A stretch of 64,000 nt of DNA from Pseudoalteromonas shioyasakiensis (GCF_019134595.1 NZ_CP077770.1:2972501-3036500); one strand, 5' to 3'; shown: positions 1 to 10,081, counted from the first letter of the stretch. Program-made: numbers and translations. Notes: generated by a model not told the origin, from the letters alone.

Positions 1-1280
1 AAAAGCCACTAGGCGCTGAGTTTTACCCAAGCGATATCACTAAAGAAGAATTAAACAACGCAATCGTTGATGACAAAACCGGTCTTTACTCGGTGATCAA
101 GCGCGATGAAAAAGGTCTTCTTTATAGCGTGGCTTACTCAGTTGAGTATGCACAAGAACTAGAAAAAGCAGCTAATTTATTACGCGAAGCAAGTAAACTG
201 GCTGATGATAAAGAATTCGCTAACTACCTAAGCATGCGCGCAGACGCACTAGTAAGTGATGACTTCCAACCATCTGATTTTGCGTGGATGGATATGAAAA
301 ATAACCCAATTGACGTGGTTATTGGCCCTATCGAAACCTATGAAGATCAATTATTTGGTTACCGTGCAGCGTATGAATCTTATGTATTAATTAAAGATTT
401 AGCATGGAGCGAGCGTTTAGCTAAATTTGCCGCTTTCTTACCTGAGCTACAAAAAGGTTTACCTGTAGACGAAAAGTACAAGCAAGAAGTCCCTGGCTCT
501 GATGCTGACCTAAATGCTTACGATGTTGTTTATTACGCAGGCCACTCAAATGCAGGTAGTAAAACAATTGCTATTAACCTACCAAATGATGAGCAAGTAC
601 AGTTAGAAAAAGGCACACGTCGATTACAGCTTAAAAACGCAATGCGCGCTAAATTCGATAAAATCTTAGTGCCAATTTCAGAGCAGTTAATTGTTCCTGA
701 GCAACGTAAACACATTACCTTTGATGCTTTCTTCGCAAACACCATGTTCCACGAGGTAGCGCACGGTTTAGGTATTAAAAACACCATTACTGATAAAGGA
801 ACTGTTCGCCAATCACTACAAGAACATGCAAGTGCTCTTGAAGAAGGTAAAGCGGATATCTTAGGTCTTTACATGGTTGAGCAATTGCTTAAGAAAGGCG
901 AGATCACAGAGGGCACATTAGAAGATTACTACATCACCTTTATGGCTGGTATCTTCCGCTCAGTGCGTTTTGGTGCATCAAGCGCACACGGTAAAGCGAA
1001 CATGATCCGCTTTAACTTCTTCGCTGAAGAAGGTGCATTCTCTAAAAATGCTGACGGCTTATACAGCGTTAACATGGAGAAAATGAGCCAGGCAATGGAG
1101 AAACTATCTAACCTTATCCTTACTATTCAAGGTGACGGTGATTACCAAAAAGTTGATCAGCTAATCGCAACTCATGGCGACATCAAAGCTGAACTAGCTA
1201 AAGACTTAGAAAAGCTAAGCCAAGCTAACATCCCTGTTGATGTTACTTTCAAACAAGGTAAAGAAGTATTAGGTCTTTAA
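1..1280 (+). CDS. M49-family zinc peptidase (dipeptidyl-peptidase III-like), 5' end outside window
   Basis: The frame is open from base 3, so the N-terminus lies beyond the left edge; the GTG at 93 is internal. Bases 750-767 encode HEVAHG, a HEXXH zinc site, and about 30 codons later EEGKAD supplies the third ligand, the arrangement of the M49 (dipeptidyl-peptidase III) family. Family members remove dipeptides from peptide N-termini; bacterial homologues are often labelled only Zn-dependent hydrolase. No signal peptide can be judged because the start is missing. The gene ends 16 bases before a bidirectional hairpin. The family call is fairly firm; the substrate is unknown. Confidence 0.85.
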   Translation, partial: KPLGAEFYPSDITKEELNNAIVDDKTGLYSVIKRDEKGLLYSVAYSVEYAQELEKAANLLREASKLADDKEFANYLSMRADALVSDDFQPSDFAWMDMKNNPIDVVIGPIETYEDQLFGYRAAYESYVLIKDLAWSERLAKFAAFLPELQKGLPVDEKYKQEVPGSDADLNAYDVVYYAGHSNAGSKTIAINLPNDEQVQLEKGTRRLQLKNAMRAKFDKILVPISEQLIVPEQRKHITFDAFFANTMFHEVAHGLGIKNTITDKGTVRQSLQEHASALEEGKADILGLYMVEQLLKKGEITEGTLEDYYITFMAGIFRSVRFGASSAHGKANMIRFNFFAEEGAFSKNADGLYSVNMEKMSQAMEKLSNLILTIQGDGDYQKVDQLIATHGDIKAELAKDLEKLSQANIPVDVTFKQGKEVLGL

Positions 1281-1296
1281 GCCTTATTCTTCTCTA

Positions 1297-1328
1297 ACAA
1301 AAAACGCTGCAATTGCAGCGTTTTTTAT
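1297..1328. terminator. Bidirectional intrinsic terminator
   Basis: A perfect inverted repeat (CGCTGCAA/TTGCAGCG) is flanked by A-rich and T-rich tracts, so it can stop both the M49 peptidase gene and the convergent solute-binding-protein gene. Confidence 0.85.
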
Positions 1329-1352
1329 TACCTGAAATCGAGTAAAGCACGA

Positions 1353-2102
1353 CTAGTTTGCCACGAAGTTCAAACCATATTTGGAGTTTAGTTCTACAAT
1401 ATCCCCGTTGATCAGCATTTTTTGAAACTCTGCATTAAAAGCATCAATAAATTCATCGAGTTCGCGTTGTTTACTAAAGCCATAGTAGCCCTGATTAACC
1501 GTCACCGGCGGCGATAACATAATCACTTTATCTGCTATATCTAAACTGTCGATCACAGGCTTTGCAGCCCGAGGGTGGGTAAGAATTAAGTCAACTCGGT
1601 TATGCATCAATTGTAAAAAACTAGCCCGCACATTACCCACTTCAGATAGCGATAAATTTGCCTCGTTACGCTTAAATTCAGGACCATAGTTCCAACCTCG
1701 AATGGTACCAATAATATCTTTACGAAGGCTGGCAAAATTACCAACCCAAGTCACATCATTGTTCTTTTTGGTATATAAAACAATCGGGTCTTCGTAAAAG
1801 GGCAAGTCACTAAATTGCATATACTGCTGACGCATGAGAGATTTGTAAGGGCCGATAATGGCATCAGCCTGACCTTGCTCGACCATTTTTAGAGCACGTT
1901 TTAGTGGCATAATATCTATAACCAACTCATGCCCTAAACGCCTGCAAATTTCGTGGGCAATATCGGCACCTAAGCCAACCACTGTGCCTTGTTGGTCTTG
2001 TTCTAAAATCGCAGGAAAGTGGCTACCAACAAAATAGTAACTTTTAGCCACACATGAAAAAGAGCTCAGAATAAGCAACACGGCAAACACTGTGTGTTTC
2101 AT
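1353..2102 (-). CDS. Periplasmic solute-binding protein, SBP_bac_3 type
   Basis: This 249-residue protein begins with a Sec signal (MKHTVFAVLLILSSFSCVAKS) and continues as a single two-lobed periplasmic binding domain. Typical family signatures are visible: GLGADIAHEICRRLG near residue 45 and GQADAIIGPYKS near residue 78. The family binds amino acids or small polar solutes for ABC transporters or sensors. No permease or ATPase gene is adjacent, so it may act as a stand-alone binder, a pattern common in marine Gammaproteobacteria. It is monocistronic and faces the M49 gene across a shared terminator. The ligand cannot be told from sequence. Confidence 0.8.
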   Translation of the reverse strand: MKHTVFAVLLILSSFSCVAKSYYFVGSHFPAILEQDQQGTVVGLGADIAHEICRRLGHELVIDIMPLKRALKMVEQGQADAIIGPYKSLMRQQYMQFSDLPFYEDPIVLYTKKNNDVTWVGNFASLRKDIIGTIRGWNYGPEFKRNEANLSLSEVGNVRASFLQLMHNRVDLILTHPRAAKPVIDSLDIADKVIMLSPPVTVNQGYYGFSKQRELDEFIDAFNAEFQKMLINGDIVELNSKYGLNFVAN

Positions 2103-2165
2103 TTATTCTGTACCCCTTCGTGCATCATCCATTTAGCTTAGTCCAATCTTGCCAGAACAAACAGT

Positions 2166-2570
2166 TTAAAAGTGCCCTTTTAATGCCGCAATTTGTTCGT
2201 CGCTATAAGGCACTGCAGGTAATTTACCCCAGATTGGTGTTGGCCAAGCTGCATCAGTTGTGAAACGCGCAATATGATGAACATGTAATTGCGATACCAT
2301 ATTCCCTAGTGCTGCTACATTGAGTTTGTCTGGGTTGAATACCTGTTGTAATAATTTACTCAGTTTGCCCGACTCTTGTAATAAGGTAATTTGTAGCTCT
2401 TCAGAAAGGTCGATTATCTCTTTAACGCCAGCGACTCTTGGCACTAAAATAAACCAAGGGTATTGGCTATCATTCATCAGTAATACTTTACACAGTGGCC
2501 AATCAGCAAGCTCAATGCAGTCGCGTTGTAGTTCTGGGGCCAAAGAAAACGGCGTATCAGTATTTTTCAT
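2166..2570 (-). CDS. HIT-domain protein
   Basis: This 134-residue cytoplasmic protein carries the histidine-triad signature QLHVHHIARF near residue 95, a form common in proteobacterial HIT proteins. The upstream half has the usual LCKVLLMNDSQYPWFILVPR strand region. HIT proteins are nucleotide hydrolases or transferases acting on AMP-linked or dinucleotide substrates. I chose ATG at 2570 over the TTG one codon upstream because AAAGGA lies at a good distance before it. The specific substrate is unknown. Confidence 0.85.
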   Translation of the reverse strand: MKNTDTPFSLAPELQRDCIELADWPLCKVLLMNDSQYPWFILVPRVAGVKEIIDLSEELQITLLQESGKLSKLLQQVFNPDKLNVAALGNMVSQLHVHHIARFTTDAAWPTPIWGKLPAVPYSDEQIAALKGHF

Positions 2571-2682
2571 CAATAAATCCTTTGATATTGGGTAAACAAA
2601 CCCTACTTTATAGCATTTTGTTGCAGTTGCCTAAGCTTACCATTAACATCGTGGCAGTTTTTATTCGAGCGAAGGTACTCCT

Positions 2683-4908
2683 GTGCTAAAAAAAATTAAA
2701 TCTCTCTCACTTGCTTTGCCAGTGGTGGCAACAGCATTCAGTGTGACCGCTGAACCGCTTACTCTTGAGCGTATTTTTGACGATCCAAGCTTAGCAGGCA
2801 AAGCGCCTGTACAACTTAAATTCTCTCCAGATGGCAGTCGTGTTACTTACCTGCAAGGTAAAACCGATGATTACAACCGTTACGACTTATGGGAATACAA
2901 CTTAAAAGATAACAAAAACCGCTTATTAGTTGACTCTGCTGCGCTATTTTCTGGTCCAGAAAACTTATCTGACGAAGAAAAAGCACGCCGTGAACGCCAG
3001 CGTATTTTTGGTAAAGGGATCTTAGAATATAAATGGTCAAAAGACGGCAAAGCGCTTTTATTCCCGCTTAATGGCGACCTTTATTATTATGAGCTTGCTT
3101 CAGCTAAAAGCCGCAAATTAACCGACACAGAAGCATTTGAAACCGATGCACGTTTCTCACCTAAAGGGCACTTTGTGTCGTTTATTCGTGAGCAAAACCT
3201 GTATGCACTTAACTTAAAAACGGGTCAAGAAATCCAATTAAGTAAAGATGGCGGCGGCGTTATTAAAAACGGTATGGCCGAATTTGTTGCGCAAGAAGAA
3301 ATGGGCCGTATGACTGGCTACTGGTGGTCTGGTGATGAGTCTAAAATCGCTTATACCCGTGTTGATGAAAGCCCAGTAAAAGAAGCGATCCGTAATGAAA
3401 TTTACGCCGATGAAGTAAAGCTATTTAATCAACGCTACCCGTTTACAGGTACCGACAACGTTAAAATTCAGTTAGGTGTTGTAAGCATCAACAATCAAAA
3501 AACTGACTGGGTTGATTTAGGCGACGATCAAGACATCTATATCGCTCGCGCAAAATGGTTAAAAGATAACAAAACACTTTCTTATCAGTGGCAAGACCGC
3601 TCGCAACATAACTTAGAGTTACGTTTTTATAATAGCGACACTAAAAAACAAACGGTTGCCCTAACAGAAACCAGTAATACTTGGATTAACCTGCACTTTG
3701 ATTTGCAGTTCTTGAACGATAAGAAACATTTCGTTTGGGCATCTGAGCGCGACGGTTTTAAACACCTTTATTTATACCGCACAAACGGTGAAATGATCCG
3801 TCAAATCACCCAAGGTGAATGGGTTGTTGATAGCTTAAAAGGTATCGATGAGAAAAAAGGCATCGTTTATTTTGCAGGTCGCAAAGATACAGCACTTGAG
3901 AGCCACCTTTACAGCGTACCGCTATTCAAAAAAGGTGAAATTAAGCGTGTAACTGAGCTAGGTGCTTACCATAATGTGGTGATTGCTAAAGATAACAAAA
4001 CCTTTATCGATAACAGCTCATCAGTGAATAAGCCTGGCTCTGCAGCATTACGTAAAATTAATGGCGAATTTATCACTTGGCTTGAAGAAAACAAGTTAGA
4101 TAAGTCACACCCATTAACGCCTTACCAAGCTGATTTGATCACGCCTGAATACGGCACACTAACGGCTGAAGACGGACAAATCATGCATTACCGTTTATTC
4201 AAGCCAACTAATTACCAAGATGGTAAAAAGCACCCTGTTATTGTTAACGTGTATGGCGGCCCTCATGCTCAGCGCGTAACGAACAGCTGGCGTAGTAAAA
4301 ACTTATACTTCCAGTACATGGCACAACAAGGCTATGTTATTTTCCAACTTGATAACCGTGGTTCATACAACCGTGGTAAAAAGTTTGAAGACGTGATTTA
4401 TAAGCACTTAGGTGTTGCTGAAGTGGCAGACCAAATTAAAGGTGTCGAGTTCTTACGTACCCTTGATTACGTTGACCCTGAGCGTATCGGTATTTATGGC
4501 CACAGCTACGGTGGTTACATGGCGCTTATGACGATGTTTAAAGCGGGCGACTACTTCAAAGCCGGTGTTTCTGGTGCGCCAGTAACTGATTGGGCACTTT
4601 ACGACACTCACTACACTGAGCGTTATGTAGGTCACCCTGCAACTAACGCGAAAGGTTACGAAGCAAGTGCAGTTTTCCCATATGCCGAAGGCTTAAAAGG
4701 CCCACTGATGATTTACCACGGTATGGCAGATGATAACGTGTTATTCACTCACGCCACTAAGTTATTCAAACAACTGCAAGATCAAGAAAAGCAGTTCGAA
4801 ATGATGACTTACCCGGGTTCAAAACACAGTTTACGTGGCAAGAGCGTACAAACGCACCTACACCAAACCATCACAAGTTTCTTCAACCGACACTTTAACG
4901 TTGAGTAA
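2683..4908 (+). CDS. Dipeptidyl-peptidase IV-type S9 serine peptidase
   Basis: This 741-residue protein starts at GTG with a Sec signal (about residues 1-23, ending VTA), followed by an eight-bladed propeller domain (DPPIV_N, about 50-460) and an alpha/beta-hydrolase peptidase domain. The triad is visible: Ser608 in GHSYGGYM, Asp683 in HGMADDNV and His715 in SKHSL, with spacings close to those of human DPP IV (75 and 32 residues here). It should release X-Pro dipeptides from peptides in the periplasm. An intrinsic terminator follows, and it looks monocistronic. The S9B assignment is strong; specificity is inferred from the family. Confidence 0.92.
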   Translation: MLKKIKSLSLALPVVATAFSVTAEPLTLERIFDDPSLAGKAPVQLKFSPDGSRVTYLQGKTDDYNRYDLWEYNLKDNKNRLLVDSAALFSGPENLSDEEKARRERQRIFGKGILEYKWSKDGKALLFPLNGDLYYYELASAKSRKLTDTEAFETDARFSPKGHFVSFIREQNLYALNLKTGQEIQLSKDGGGVIKNGMAEFVAQEEMGRMTGYWWSGDESKIAYTRVDESPVKEAIRNEIYADEVKLFNQRYPFTGTDNVKIQLGVVSINNQKTDWVDLGDDQDIYIARAKWLKDNKTLSYQWQDRSQHNLELRFYNSDTKKQTVALTETSNTWINLHFDLQFLNDKKHFVWASERDGFKHLYLYRTNGEMIRQITQGEWVVDSLKGIDEKKGIVYFAGRKDTALESHLYSVPLFKKGEIKRVTELGAYHNVVIAKDNKTFIDNSSSVNKPGSAALRKINGEFITWLEENKLDKSHPLTPYQADLITPEYGTLTAEDGQIMHYRLFKPTNYQDGKKHPVIVNVYGGPHAQRVTNSWRSKNLYFQYMAQQGYVIFQLDNRGSYNRGKKFEDVIYKHLGVAEVADQIKGVEFLRTLDYVDPERIGIYGHSYGGYMALMTMFKAGDYFKAGVSGAPVTDWALYDTHYTERYVGHPATNAKGYEASAVFPYAEGLKGPLMIYHGMADDNVLFTHATKLFKQLQDQEKQFEMMTYPGSKHSLRGKSVQTHLHQTITSFFNRHFNVE

Positions 4909-4935
4909 TCACGTTTAATTTCGGTGACTTAGACT

Positions 4936-4967
4936 AAAGGCTGATTGTTAAATCAGCCTTTTTTTTG
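4936..4967 (+). terminator. Intrinsic terminator of the S9 peptidase gene
   Basis: Stem AAGGCTGATT/AATCAGCCTT is followed by a run of eight T. Confidence 0.85.
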
Positions 4968-5057
4968 TCTCAATGTATTCTACTATTTAACTAGATTTTC
5001 GACCTATTTTAGCTACGCTTAATACATTGCTCCTATGGGCATGACGAAGGAATACAC

Positions 5058-6692
5058 ATGAATTTACGCCGTTTTACAATTTTTCAGCGCCTCGCCATGT
5101 TAGTGAGTGTGGTCGTGATAGGGCTGATATTTTTAAGCGTCTCGAGTTTAACGCAGCAATACAGCTCGCTAAAGCAAGAGCAATACATTAAGACCCAAAA
5201 CCTTGTTGAGTCTGCTTACTCTATTATTGAGCATAACTATGCGTTGTTTGAGCAAGGTAAGCTGAGTGAGCAACAAGCCAAACAAGCAGCCCTCGAAACA
5301 ATTTCAGCACTTCGTTACGACAACAGTAATTACTTTTGGATCAACGATTATCAACCCGTGATGGTCATGCACCCATTTAAGCCCGAATTAAATGGTAAAT
5401 CGCTAGCGGGCAGTAAAGATCCAGATGGCGTGTTGTTATTTGTCGATATGGTTAATATCGTCAAAAAACAAGGTGAAGGTTTTATTCCCTACAAGTGGCC
5501 AAAGCCAGGTAAAGATAAGCCGGTTGATAAAATTGCCTACGTAAAAGGCTTTGATAAATGGCAATGGATTGTAGGCTCTGGTGTCTATATTGATACCATC
5601 GAAGGAGCATTCTCTTCGCTACGTAACCATGTGATTATTACCGCGGTAGTGATCATTGCCCTACTGGTTGCGCTAAGCTACCTAATTGCCAATAGTATTC
5701 TTCGCCCGACCCAACTTGCCGCAAACATGATGAAAGACATCTCACAAGGCGAAGGCGATTTGACCCAAAAGCTTGATGAAAATGGCAATGACGAAGTGTC
5801 TCGTTTGTCGCGCTACTTTAACTTGTACACCGCAAAAATGCGTGAGTCACTTAAGCATGTTGCCCACAATGCAGAGCAAGTAAATCAGTTTGCTCATAGC
5901 GTTGATGATGCCAGTAAAACAAATCACTCTTTTATTGAGCTACAAAACGACAGCTCAACACAAGTAGCAACCGCGATGGAACAAATGACCCATCAAATTC
6001 ATGATGTCAGTCAAAATGCCGACCAAGCAGAGCACGCTGCCAATGAAGCGGCGCAAAATGCTGAAGCGGGCAAGCAGGTTCTTAACAAGACCATTACCGC
6101 CATTGAAACCCTGTCGCATAATATTGAACAAGTGAGTAAGGTAACGGCCGACCTTGCTGCAGAGAGTAACAACATTGGCTCAGTATTGGATGTTATCCGT
6201 AGCATTGCTGAGCAAACCAACTTACTGGCACTCAATGCTGCCATTGAAGCGGCTCGAGCTGGTGAGCAAGGTAGAGGCTTTGCCGTGGTGGCTGACGAAG
6301 TGCGTACATTAGCAAGTCGCACAGGTAAAAGTACCGACGAAATTCAAGCCATGATCAGTAAACTACAAACCGGCGCACAAGCTGCTGTTGATGCAGTTTC
6401 GGCAAGCCAACAGCTATCAACCGAAACGGTTTCACAAGCGGGTGAAGCAAATAGTTCGCTTAGTGAGATTGAGCGACTTGTTTCTATTATCAAAGATATG
6501 AACAGCCAAATCGCCCGCGCTACCGAGCAACAAACTAGCGCCGCAGATGAGGTTAATTTACGAATTAATGAGCTTTCACAATCAACTGAGCAATCACTGT
6601 CGAATACCGAAGGGCTATCGAACGCCAGTGAAAACTTAAAGCAAAGCTCACAAGCGTTAAGTGATGTCGTTAACCGCTTCAAGCTCGACTAA
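5058..6692 (+). CDS. Methyl-accepting chemotaxis protein with single Cache domain
   Basis: This 544-residue receptor has an N-terminal membrane helix (about 10-30), a periplasmic sCache_2-like sensor with [14 protein letters not shown] near residue 95, a second membrane helix (about 190-212), a HAMP domain and a cytoplasmic signalling coiled coil. The hairpin tip is present ([20 protein letters not shown], then [12 protein letters not shown]). It would signal to CheA/CheW in a membrane array. sCache_2 receptors often sense small carboxylates, but the ligand here is not readable. The start is ATG after GAAGGA. It is monocistronic with a strong terminator downstream. Confidence 0.93.
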   Translation: MNLRRFTIFQRLAMLVSVVVIGLIFLSVSSLTQQYSSLKQEQYIKTQNLVESAYSIIEHNYALFEQGKLSEQQAKQAALETISALRYDNSNYFWINDYQPVMVMHPFKPELNGKSLAGSKDPDGVLLFVDMVNIVKKQGEGFIPYKWPKPGKDKPVDKIAYVKGFDKWQWIVGSGVYIDTIEGAFSSLRNHVIITAVVIIALLVALSYLIANSILRPTQLAANMMKDISQGEGDLTQKLDENGNDEVSRLSRYFNLYTAKMRESLKHVAHNAEQVNQFAHSVDDASKTNHSFIELQNDSSTQVATAMEQMTHQIHDVSQNADQAEHAANEAAQNAEAGKQVLNKTITAIETLSHNIEQVSKVTADLAAESNNIGSVLDVIRSIAEQTNLLALNAAIEAARAGEQGRGFAVVADEVRTLASRTGKSTDEIQAMISKLQTGAQAAVDAVSASQQLSTETVSQAGEANSSLSEIERLVSIIKDMNSQIARATEQQTSAADEVNLRINELSQSTEQSLSNTEGLSNASENLKQSSQALSDVVNRFKLD

Positions 6693-6698
6693 CACCAC

Positions 6699-6732
6699 AA
6701 AAAAAGCCCCGCACTGCTGTGCGGGGCTTTTC
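6699..6732. terminator. Strong bidirectional terminator
   Basis: GC-rich stem (AAGCCCCGCA/TGTGCGGGGCTT) with A-tract and T-tract on either side, placed between the convergent chemoreceptor and M17 peptidase genes. Confidence 0.9.
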
Positions 6733-6764
6733 ATACTTAAAACTTAAAATTTATAGCTTTTAGC

Positions 6765-8288
6765 TTATAAACAATAACGAGCGAATAAGCTACTTACTGT
6801 TGCTGCGGTAGGCTTACCATGTTGCCAATCACCGCCTTCTACGCCGCTACCTGCGATGTCCATATGAACATACGGTAATGGCTTGGCAGATTCAGTACCA
6901 TGTTTGTCTAAACCACCAACAATCGCTAAGAATGCCATTGGGAACTGGTGACCACGTGCAGTTACTGCAGAAGCGGCATTGTTACTTGATAATACATCAT
7001 CAGCTAACGTGCGAGGACGAATGAAGTCATAATCTTCACGGCGGCTACGAGATACTTCGGCGCCATCTGCCCATAAATCGCCTAAGTCAGCAATTTGGCG
7101 CGAAATTTTCGCTGCACGAGCTGGACCATTTTCAACATACGCACTGTAAGGGCCCATCGCACGTGCTGCGTGGCCTGTTAGTGTTGCAACAGTGAATAAC
7201 TCTGGATTTACTTCGTTTAAAGCGCGATCTTTCATTTCGCTTAGTAAGTCACCCATTGCTAAACGGCCTTCAGCATCTGTGTTACCGATACGAACACGAA
7301 CGCCTTCACGGCTGGTAATGATTTCATCAGGAACAAAACAATCAGAACCAATTGAGTTACGAACTACGGCTAAATAAGCAATCACTTTTACGCCTTTTGG
7401 TGCAAAGTCAGCCACTGATTTCATAAAGCCAGCAACCGAAGCTGCACCGCCTTTATCACGGCTCATACCAGCCATAAAGCCACCCACTTTAAGGTCAGCA
7501 CCACCGGTATCGTAAACTAAACCTTTACCAACAAACATTAGGGTGCGCTCAACGTCGCCTTCAGGAACATACTCTAGTTTTACAACACGCGGATGATGAC
7601 GCTCAACAGCGTAGGATGCGCGCGCTACTGTGCTCATCATTGGGTAATCTTTATCGATAGTGTTGATATCTGCAATCACTTCAACAGACACCTTGCTACC
7701 AGCAAATAACTCAACGCAGTAATCTGCAAAACGCGGTGGTGCCATACGCTCAGGTTCTGTACCACATAAATCACGTGCAGCGTATTGACCCGCAGCAATG
7801 GCATTAAGTGCTTTGCTCATTGCCTCATCTGCACCCACTAGGCTAATTTGGCTAATTGGTTCAATTGCTTGGCCGTGGAACTCACGAGCTTCAAGTGGTT
7901 GCCATAGCGCTTGGCAAGCACCTAAATAAGCCACTTCAAGGGCATGCTTGTAACGGCTGTCTTGATTTACATTAGCAAGTAAAATTGCAGGCTGAGTGCT
8001 ACCCGATGCTTTCGCCTCTAGTACACCTTGCTTTGCTGCATCAAAGTAACGACGTACATCATCATAATCACGGTTTAGAGGGCCTGTAGGCGCTAAAACA
8101 ACGCGTTTAGAGTCAATTACAAGTAATGTCACTTGTTTGCCAATACGTGCGTCTACAGCTTGTTGAGCGCTAATAGCTTGGCTTAAGCTTGCGTCTGCTA
8201 AAGAAGAAAAATCATCACCGATAATAATCAATGCATCGTGATTTGAATCCGCTAATTGCGGGGCTGCAACTGCATGAGGGTATGCCAT
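6765..8288 (-). CDS. M17-family leucyl aminopeptidase, divergent from PepA
   Basis: This 507-residue protein carries the M17 metal-site motifs in altered form: GKGLVYDTGGADLK, then MSRDKGGAA, then [14 protein letters not shown]. All carboxylate ligands expected of the two-metal centre appear to be present. It is a cytosolic, hexameric-type aminopeptidase by family. It is not the standard PepA, which is encoded separately at 48860. I place the start at ATG 8288 (protein begins MAYPHAVAAPQ), preceded by AGGA; an in-frame ATG nine codons upstream would lie inside a hairpin loop. The leader is unusual and is described separately. The cstA-like gene lies upstream in the same direction. Confidence 0.88.
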   Translation of the reverse strand: MAYPHAVAAPQLADSNHDALIIIGDDFSSLADASLSQAISAQQAVDARIGKQVTLLVIDSKRVVLAPTGPLNRDYDDVRRYFDAAKQGVLEAKASGSTQPAILLANVNQDSRYKHALEVAYLGACQALWQPLEAREFHGQAIEPISQISLVGADEAMSKALNAIAAGQYAARDLCGTEPERMAPPRFADYCVELFAGSKVSVEVIADINTIDKDYPMMSTVARASYAVERHHPRVVKLEYVPEGDVERTLMFVGKGLVYDTGGADLKVGGFMAGMSRDKGGAASVAGFMKSVADFAPKGVKVIAYLAVVRNSIGSDCFVPDEIITSREGVRVRIGNTDAEGRLAMGDLLSEMKDRALNEVNPELFTVATLTGHAARAMGPYSAYVENGPARAAKISRQIADLGDLWADGAEVSRSRREDYDFIRPRTLADDVLSSNNAASAVTARGHQFPMAFLAIVGGLDKHGTESAKPLPYVHMDIAGSGVEGGDWQHGKPTAATVSSLFARYCL

Positions 8289-8323
8289 AAAAAAAGGTCC
8301 TGCTGTTAGAAACATAGGACCTT
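8289..8323 (-). promoter_or_regulatory. Terminator-like leader hairpin that covers the ribosome-binding site of the M17 gene
   Basis: On the minus strand, arm AAGGTCCT (8323-8316), a 14-base loop and arm AGGACCTT (8301-8294) are followed by T7 and immediately by the ATG at 8288. The right arm contains AGGA, the only good Shine-Dalgarno sequence. The structure could terminate cstA transcription, attenuate the M17 gene or mask its ribosome-binding site. The pairing is visible; the function is inferred. Confidence 0.55.
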
Positions 8324-8346
8324 ATTATCATTGATTTAGGGCGCTA

Positions 8347-8385
8347 TTGCCAGCCAAGTAAGACAGCTTACGATATGGCTGGCAA
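8347..8385 (-). other. Stem-loop just downstream of the cstA-like stop codon
   Basis: TTGCCAGCC (8347-8355) pairs with GGCTGGCAA (8377-8385) across a 21-base loop. There is no T-run after it on the minus strand, so it could be an mRNA 3' stabilising structure or a weak terminator. Confidence 0.45.
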
Positions 8386-8392
8386 GCTAAGT

Positions 8393-10081
8393 TTACTGCT
8401 CTGTAATGTGTGCTGAGTCTTTACGATGCTTAACAATCACAGACCAAGCTTCAAGCATAACCAGAACACTCACCACCAGTACTAACAAATCAAGTGTCAC
8501 CAGTAACCAGTTGCCTTGTTGGTAGTACTCGCCAAGTTTAATAACCCCAGCAAAGAACGCCATAACTAGTACAAAACTCATTGGTATCAAAGTGTATTTA
8601 GCCGGGCGATTCGCTTTAATAAGCATTACCGAGATAACCAGTAGGGTTAAGCTTGCTAAGATTTGGTTAGTCGAACCGAATAATGGCCAAATAATCATAC
8701 CGCCGCTACCATCAGCGCCACCAGCACCAAAGGCAAGCAGTAAACAGCTAAGTACTGCAATGAGTGTAGCTACAATACCATTACGAATGATGCTGATATT
8801 ATAAATATCACCCCATTCTTGGATGATATAACGCTGCAGGCGCACGCCAGAGTCCATCGTAGTACCCGCAAACAAGACCACCATTACGGCAAGTAAGGTT
8901 GATGCCACCTCTTGCGAGATACCCCAACCACTTTCAATTAAGTTAGCGCCACCATTAATAAAGGCGCTCACACTACCGGCACCTAAGTGACTGTAAATTT
9001 CGTGCCACTCTTCAGGCGATACCGCAAGTGCAACACCACTTACTGCAACTAGCGTAATAAGCGCAAGCATACCTTCGCCTACTGCACCTAAGTAACCTAC
9101 AAAGCGGCCATCGGTTTCTTTGTTCAACTGCTTAGAGCTGGTACCTGAAGACACAATACCGTGGAAACCCGATACCGCACCACAAGCTATGGTCACAAAT
9201 AGCAATGGAATAATACTTGGTGTATCTACCGCCGTTTGAGTATTAAACGCAGGCGCTGTGATATCCGGCATTGACACAAACACCGCACCATAAAGTAACA
9301 CTAAACCAACCAATAACTGCATACCGTTGATGAAGTCGCGAGGCTGTAAAAGCATCCATACTGGCAATAATGAAGCAATGGCTGCATAGATAAATAAGAT
9401 AATGATCCAGTTTGCATTAGCACTTAAGCCAAACATTTCATCAGGTAATGAAATCGGCATGCCACTACCAAGGTAAATGGTGTAATAAAGGATCCCCACA
9501 CCAATTAAACAAAGCGGAATTAACGACACTTTACGGCGTAGTAACTGGCCAATAACTAAGGCCACGACAATCGCAGACCAAGCAGGGAATACAGCGTTAG
9601 GTTGAGATACAAATGATTTGGCAATCACCACACCAAATACTGCATTCACCATCAGCAGCACTAAGAACACAACAATCATAAATAACGCACGGGTGCGTTT
9701 ACCAATTACGCTTTCAGATAAAGCGCCCATTGATTTACCCTTGTTACGCGCACTGGCCCAAAGAGCCCCCATGTCGTGAACACCAGCAAAAAAGATAGTA
9801 CCAAATACTACCCAAAGTACCGCAGGCACCCAGCCCCAATATACGGCAATCGCAGGGCCAACAATTGGCGCAGCACCTGCAACAGAGGTGAAATGGTGGC
9901 CCCATAACACAACTTTGTTAGTTGGCACATAGTCCACACCATCCTCAAGTTCATGAGCAGGTGTGACAAAATTATCATCCATTTTAAATATTTTTTCGGC
10001 GATGAATTTCGAATAAAAGAACCATCCGAACAACATACCGACTATTCCGAGCAGCACGATTACGACCGATTGCATAGTCAT
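8393..10081 (-). CDS. cstA: CstA-family carbon starvation transporter
   Basis: This 562-residue polytopic inner-membrane protein has the CstA signatures: NKVVLWGHHFTSVAGAAPIVGPA near residue 55, FAGVHDMGALWASARNKGKS near residue 100 and SGFHGIVSSGTSSKQ in the middle. Well over ten hydrophobic segments are visible. Family members (E. coli CstA, BtsT) take up peptides or pyruvate during carbon limitation. At 562 residues it belongs to the shorter CstA branch (E. coli CstA is about 700). The small YbdD-type partner often found beside cstA is not seen here. The start is ATG at 10081. The exact substrate is uncertain. Confidence 0.9.
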   Translation of the reverse strand: MTMQSVVIVLLGIVGMLFGWFFYSKFIAEKIFKMDDNFVTPAHELEDGVDYVPTNKVVLWGHHFTSVAGAAPIVGPAIAVYWGWVPAVLWVVFGTIFFAGVHDMGALWASARNKGKSMGALSESVIGKRTRALFMIVVFLVLLMVNAVFGVVIAKSFVSQPNAVFPAWSAIVVALVIGQLLRRKVSLIPLCLIGVGILYYTIYLGSGMPISLPDEMFGLSANANWIIILFIYAAIASLLPVWMLLQPRDFINGMQLLVGLVLLYGAVFVSMPDITAPAFNTQTAVDTPSIIPLLFVTIACGAVSGFHGIVSSGTSSKQLNKETDGRFVGYLGAVGEGMLALITLVAVSGVALAVSPEEWHEIYSHLGAGSVSAFINGGANLIESGWGISQEVASTLLAVMVVLFAGTTMDSGVRLQRYIIQEWGDIYNISIIRNGIVATLIAVLSCLLLAFGAGGADGSGGMIIWPLFGSTNQILASLTLLVISVMLIKANRPAKYTLIPMSFVLVMAFFAGVIKLGEYYQQGNWLLVTLDLLVLVVSVLVMLEAWSVIVKHRKDSAHITEQ

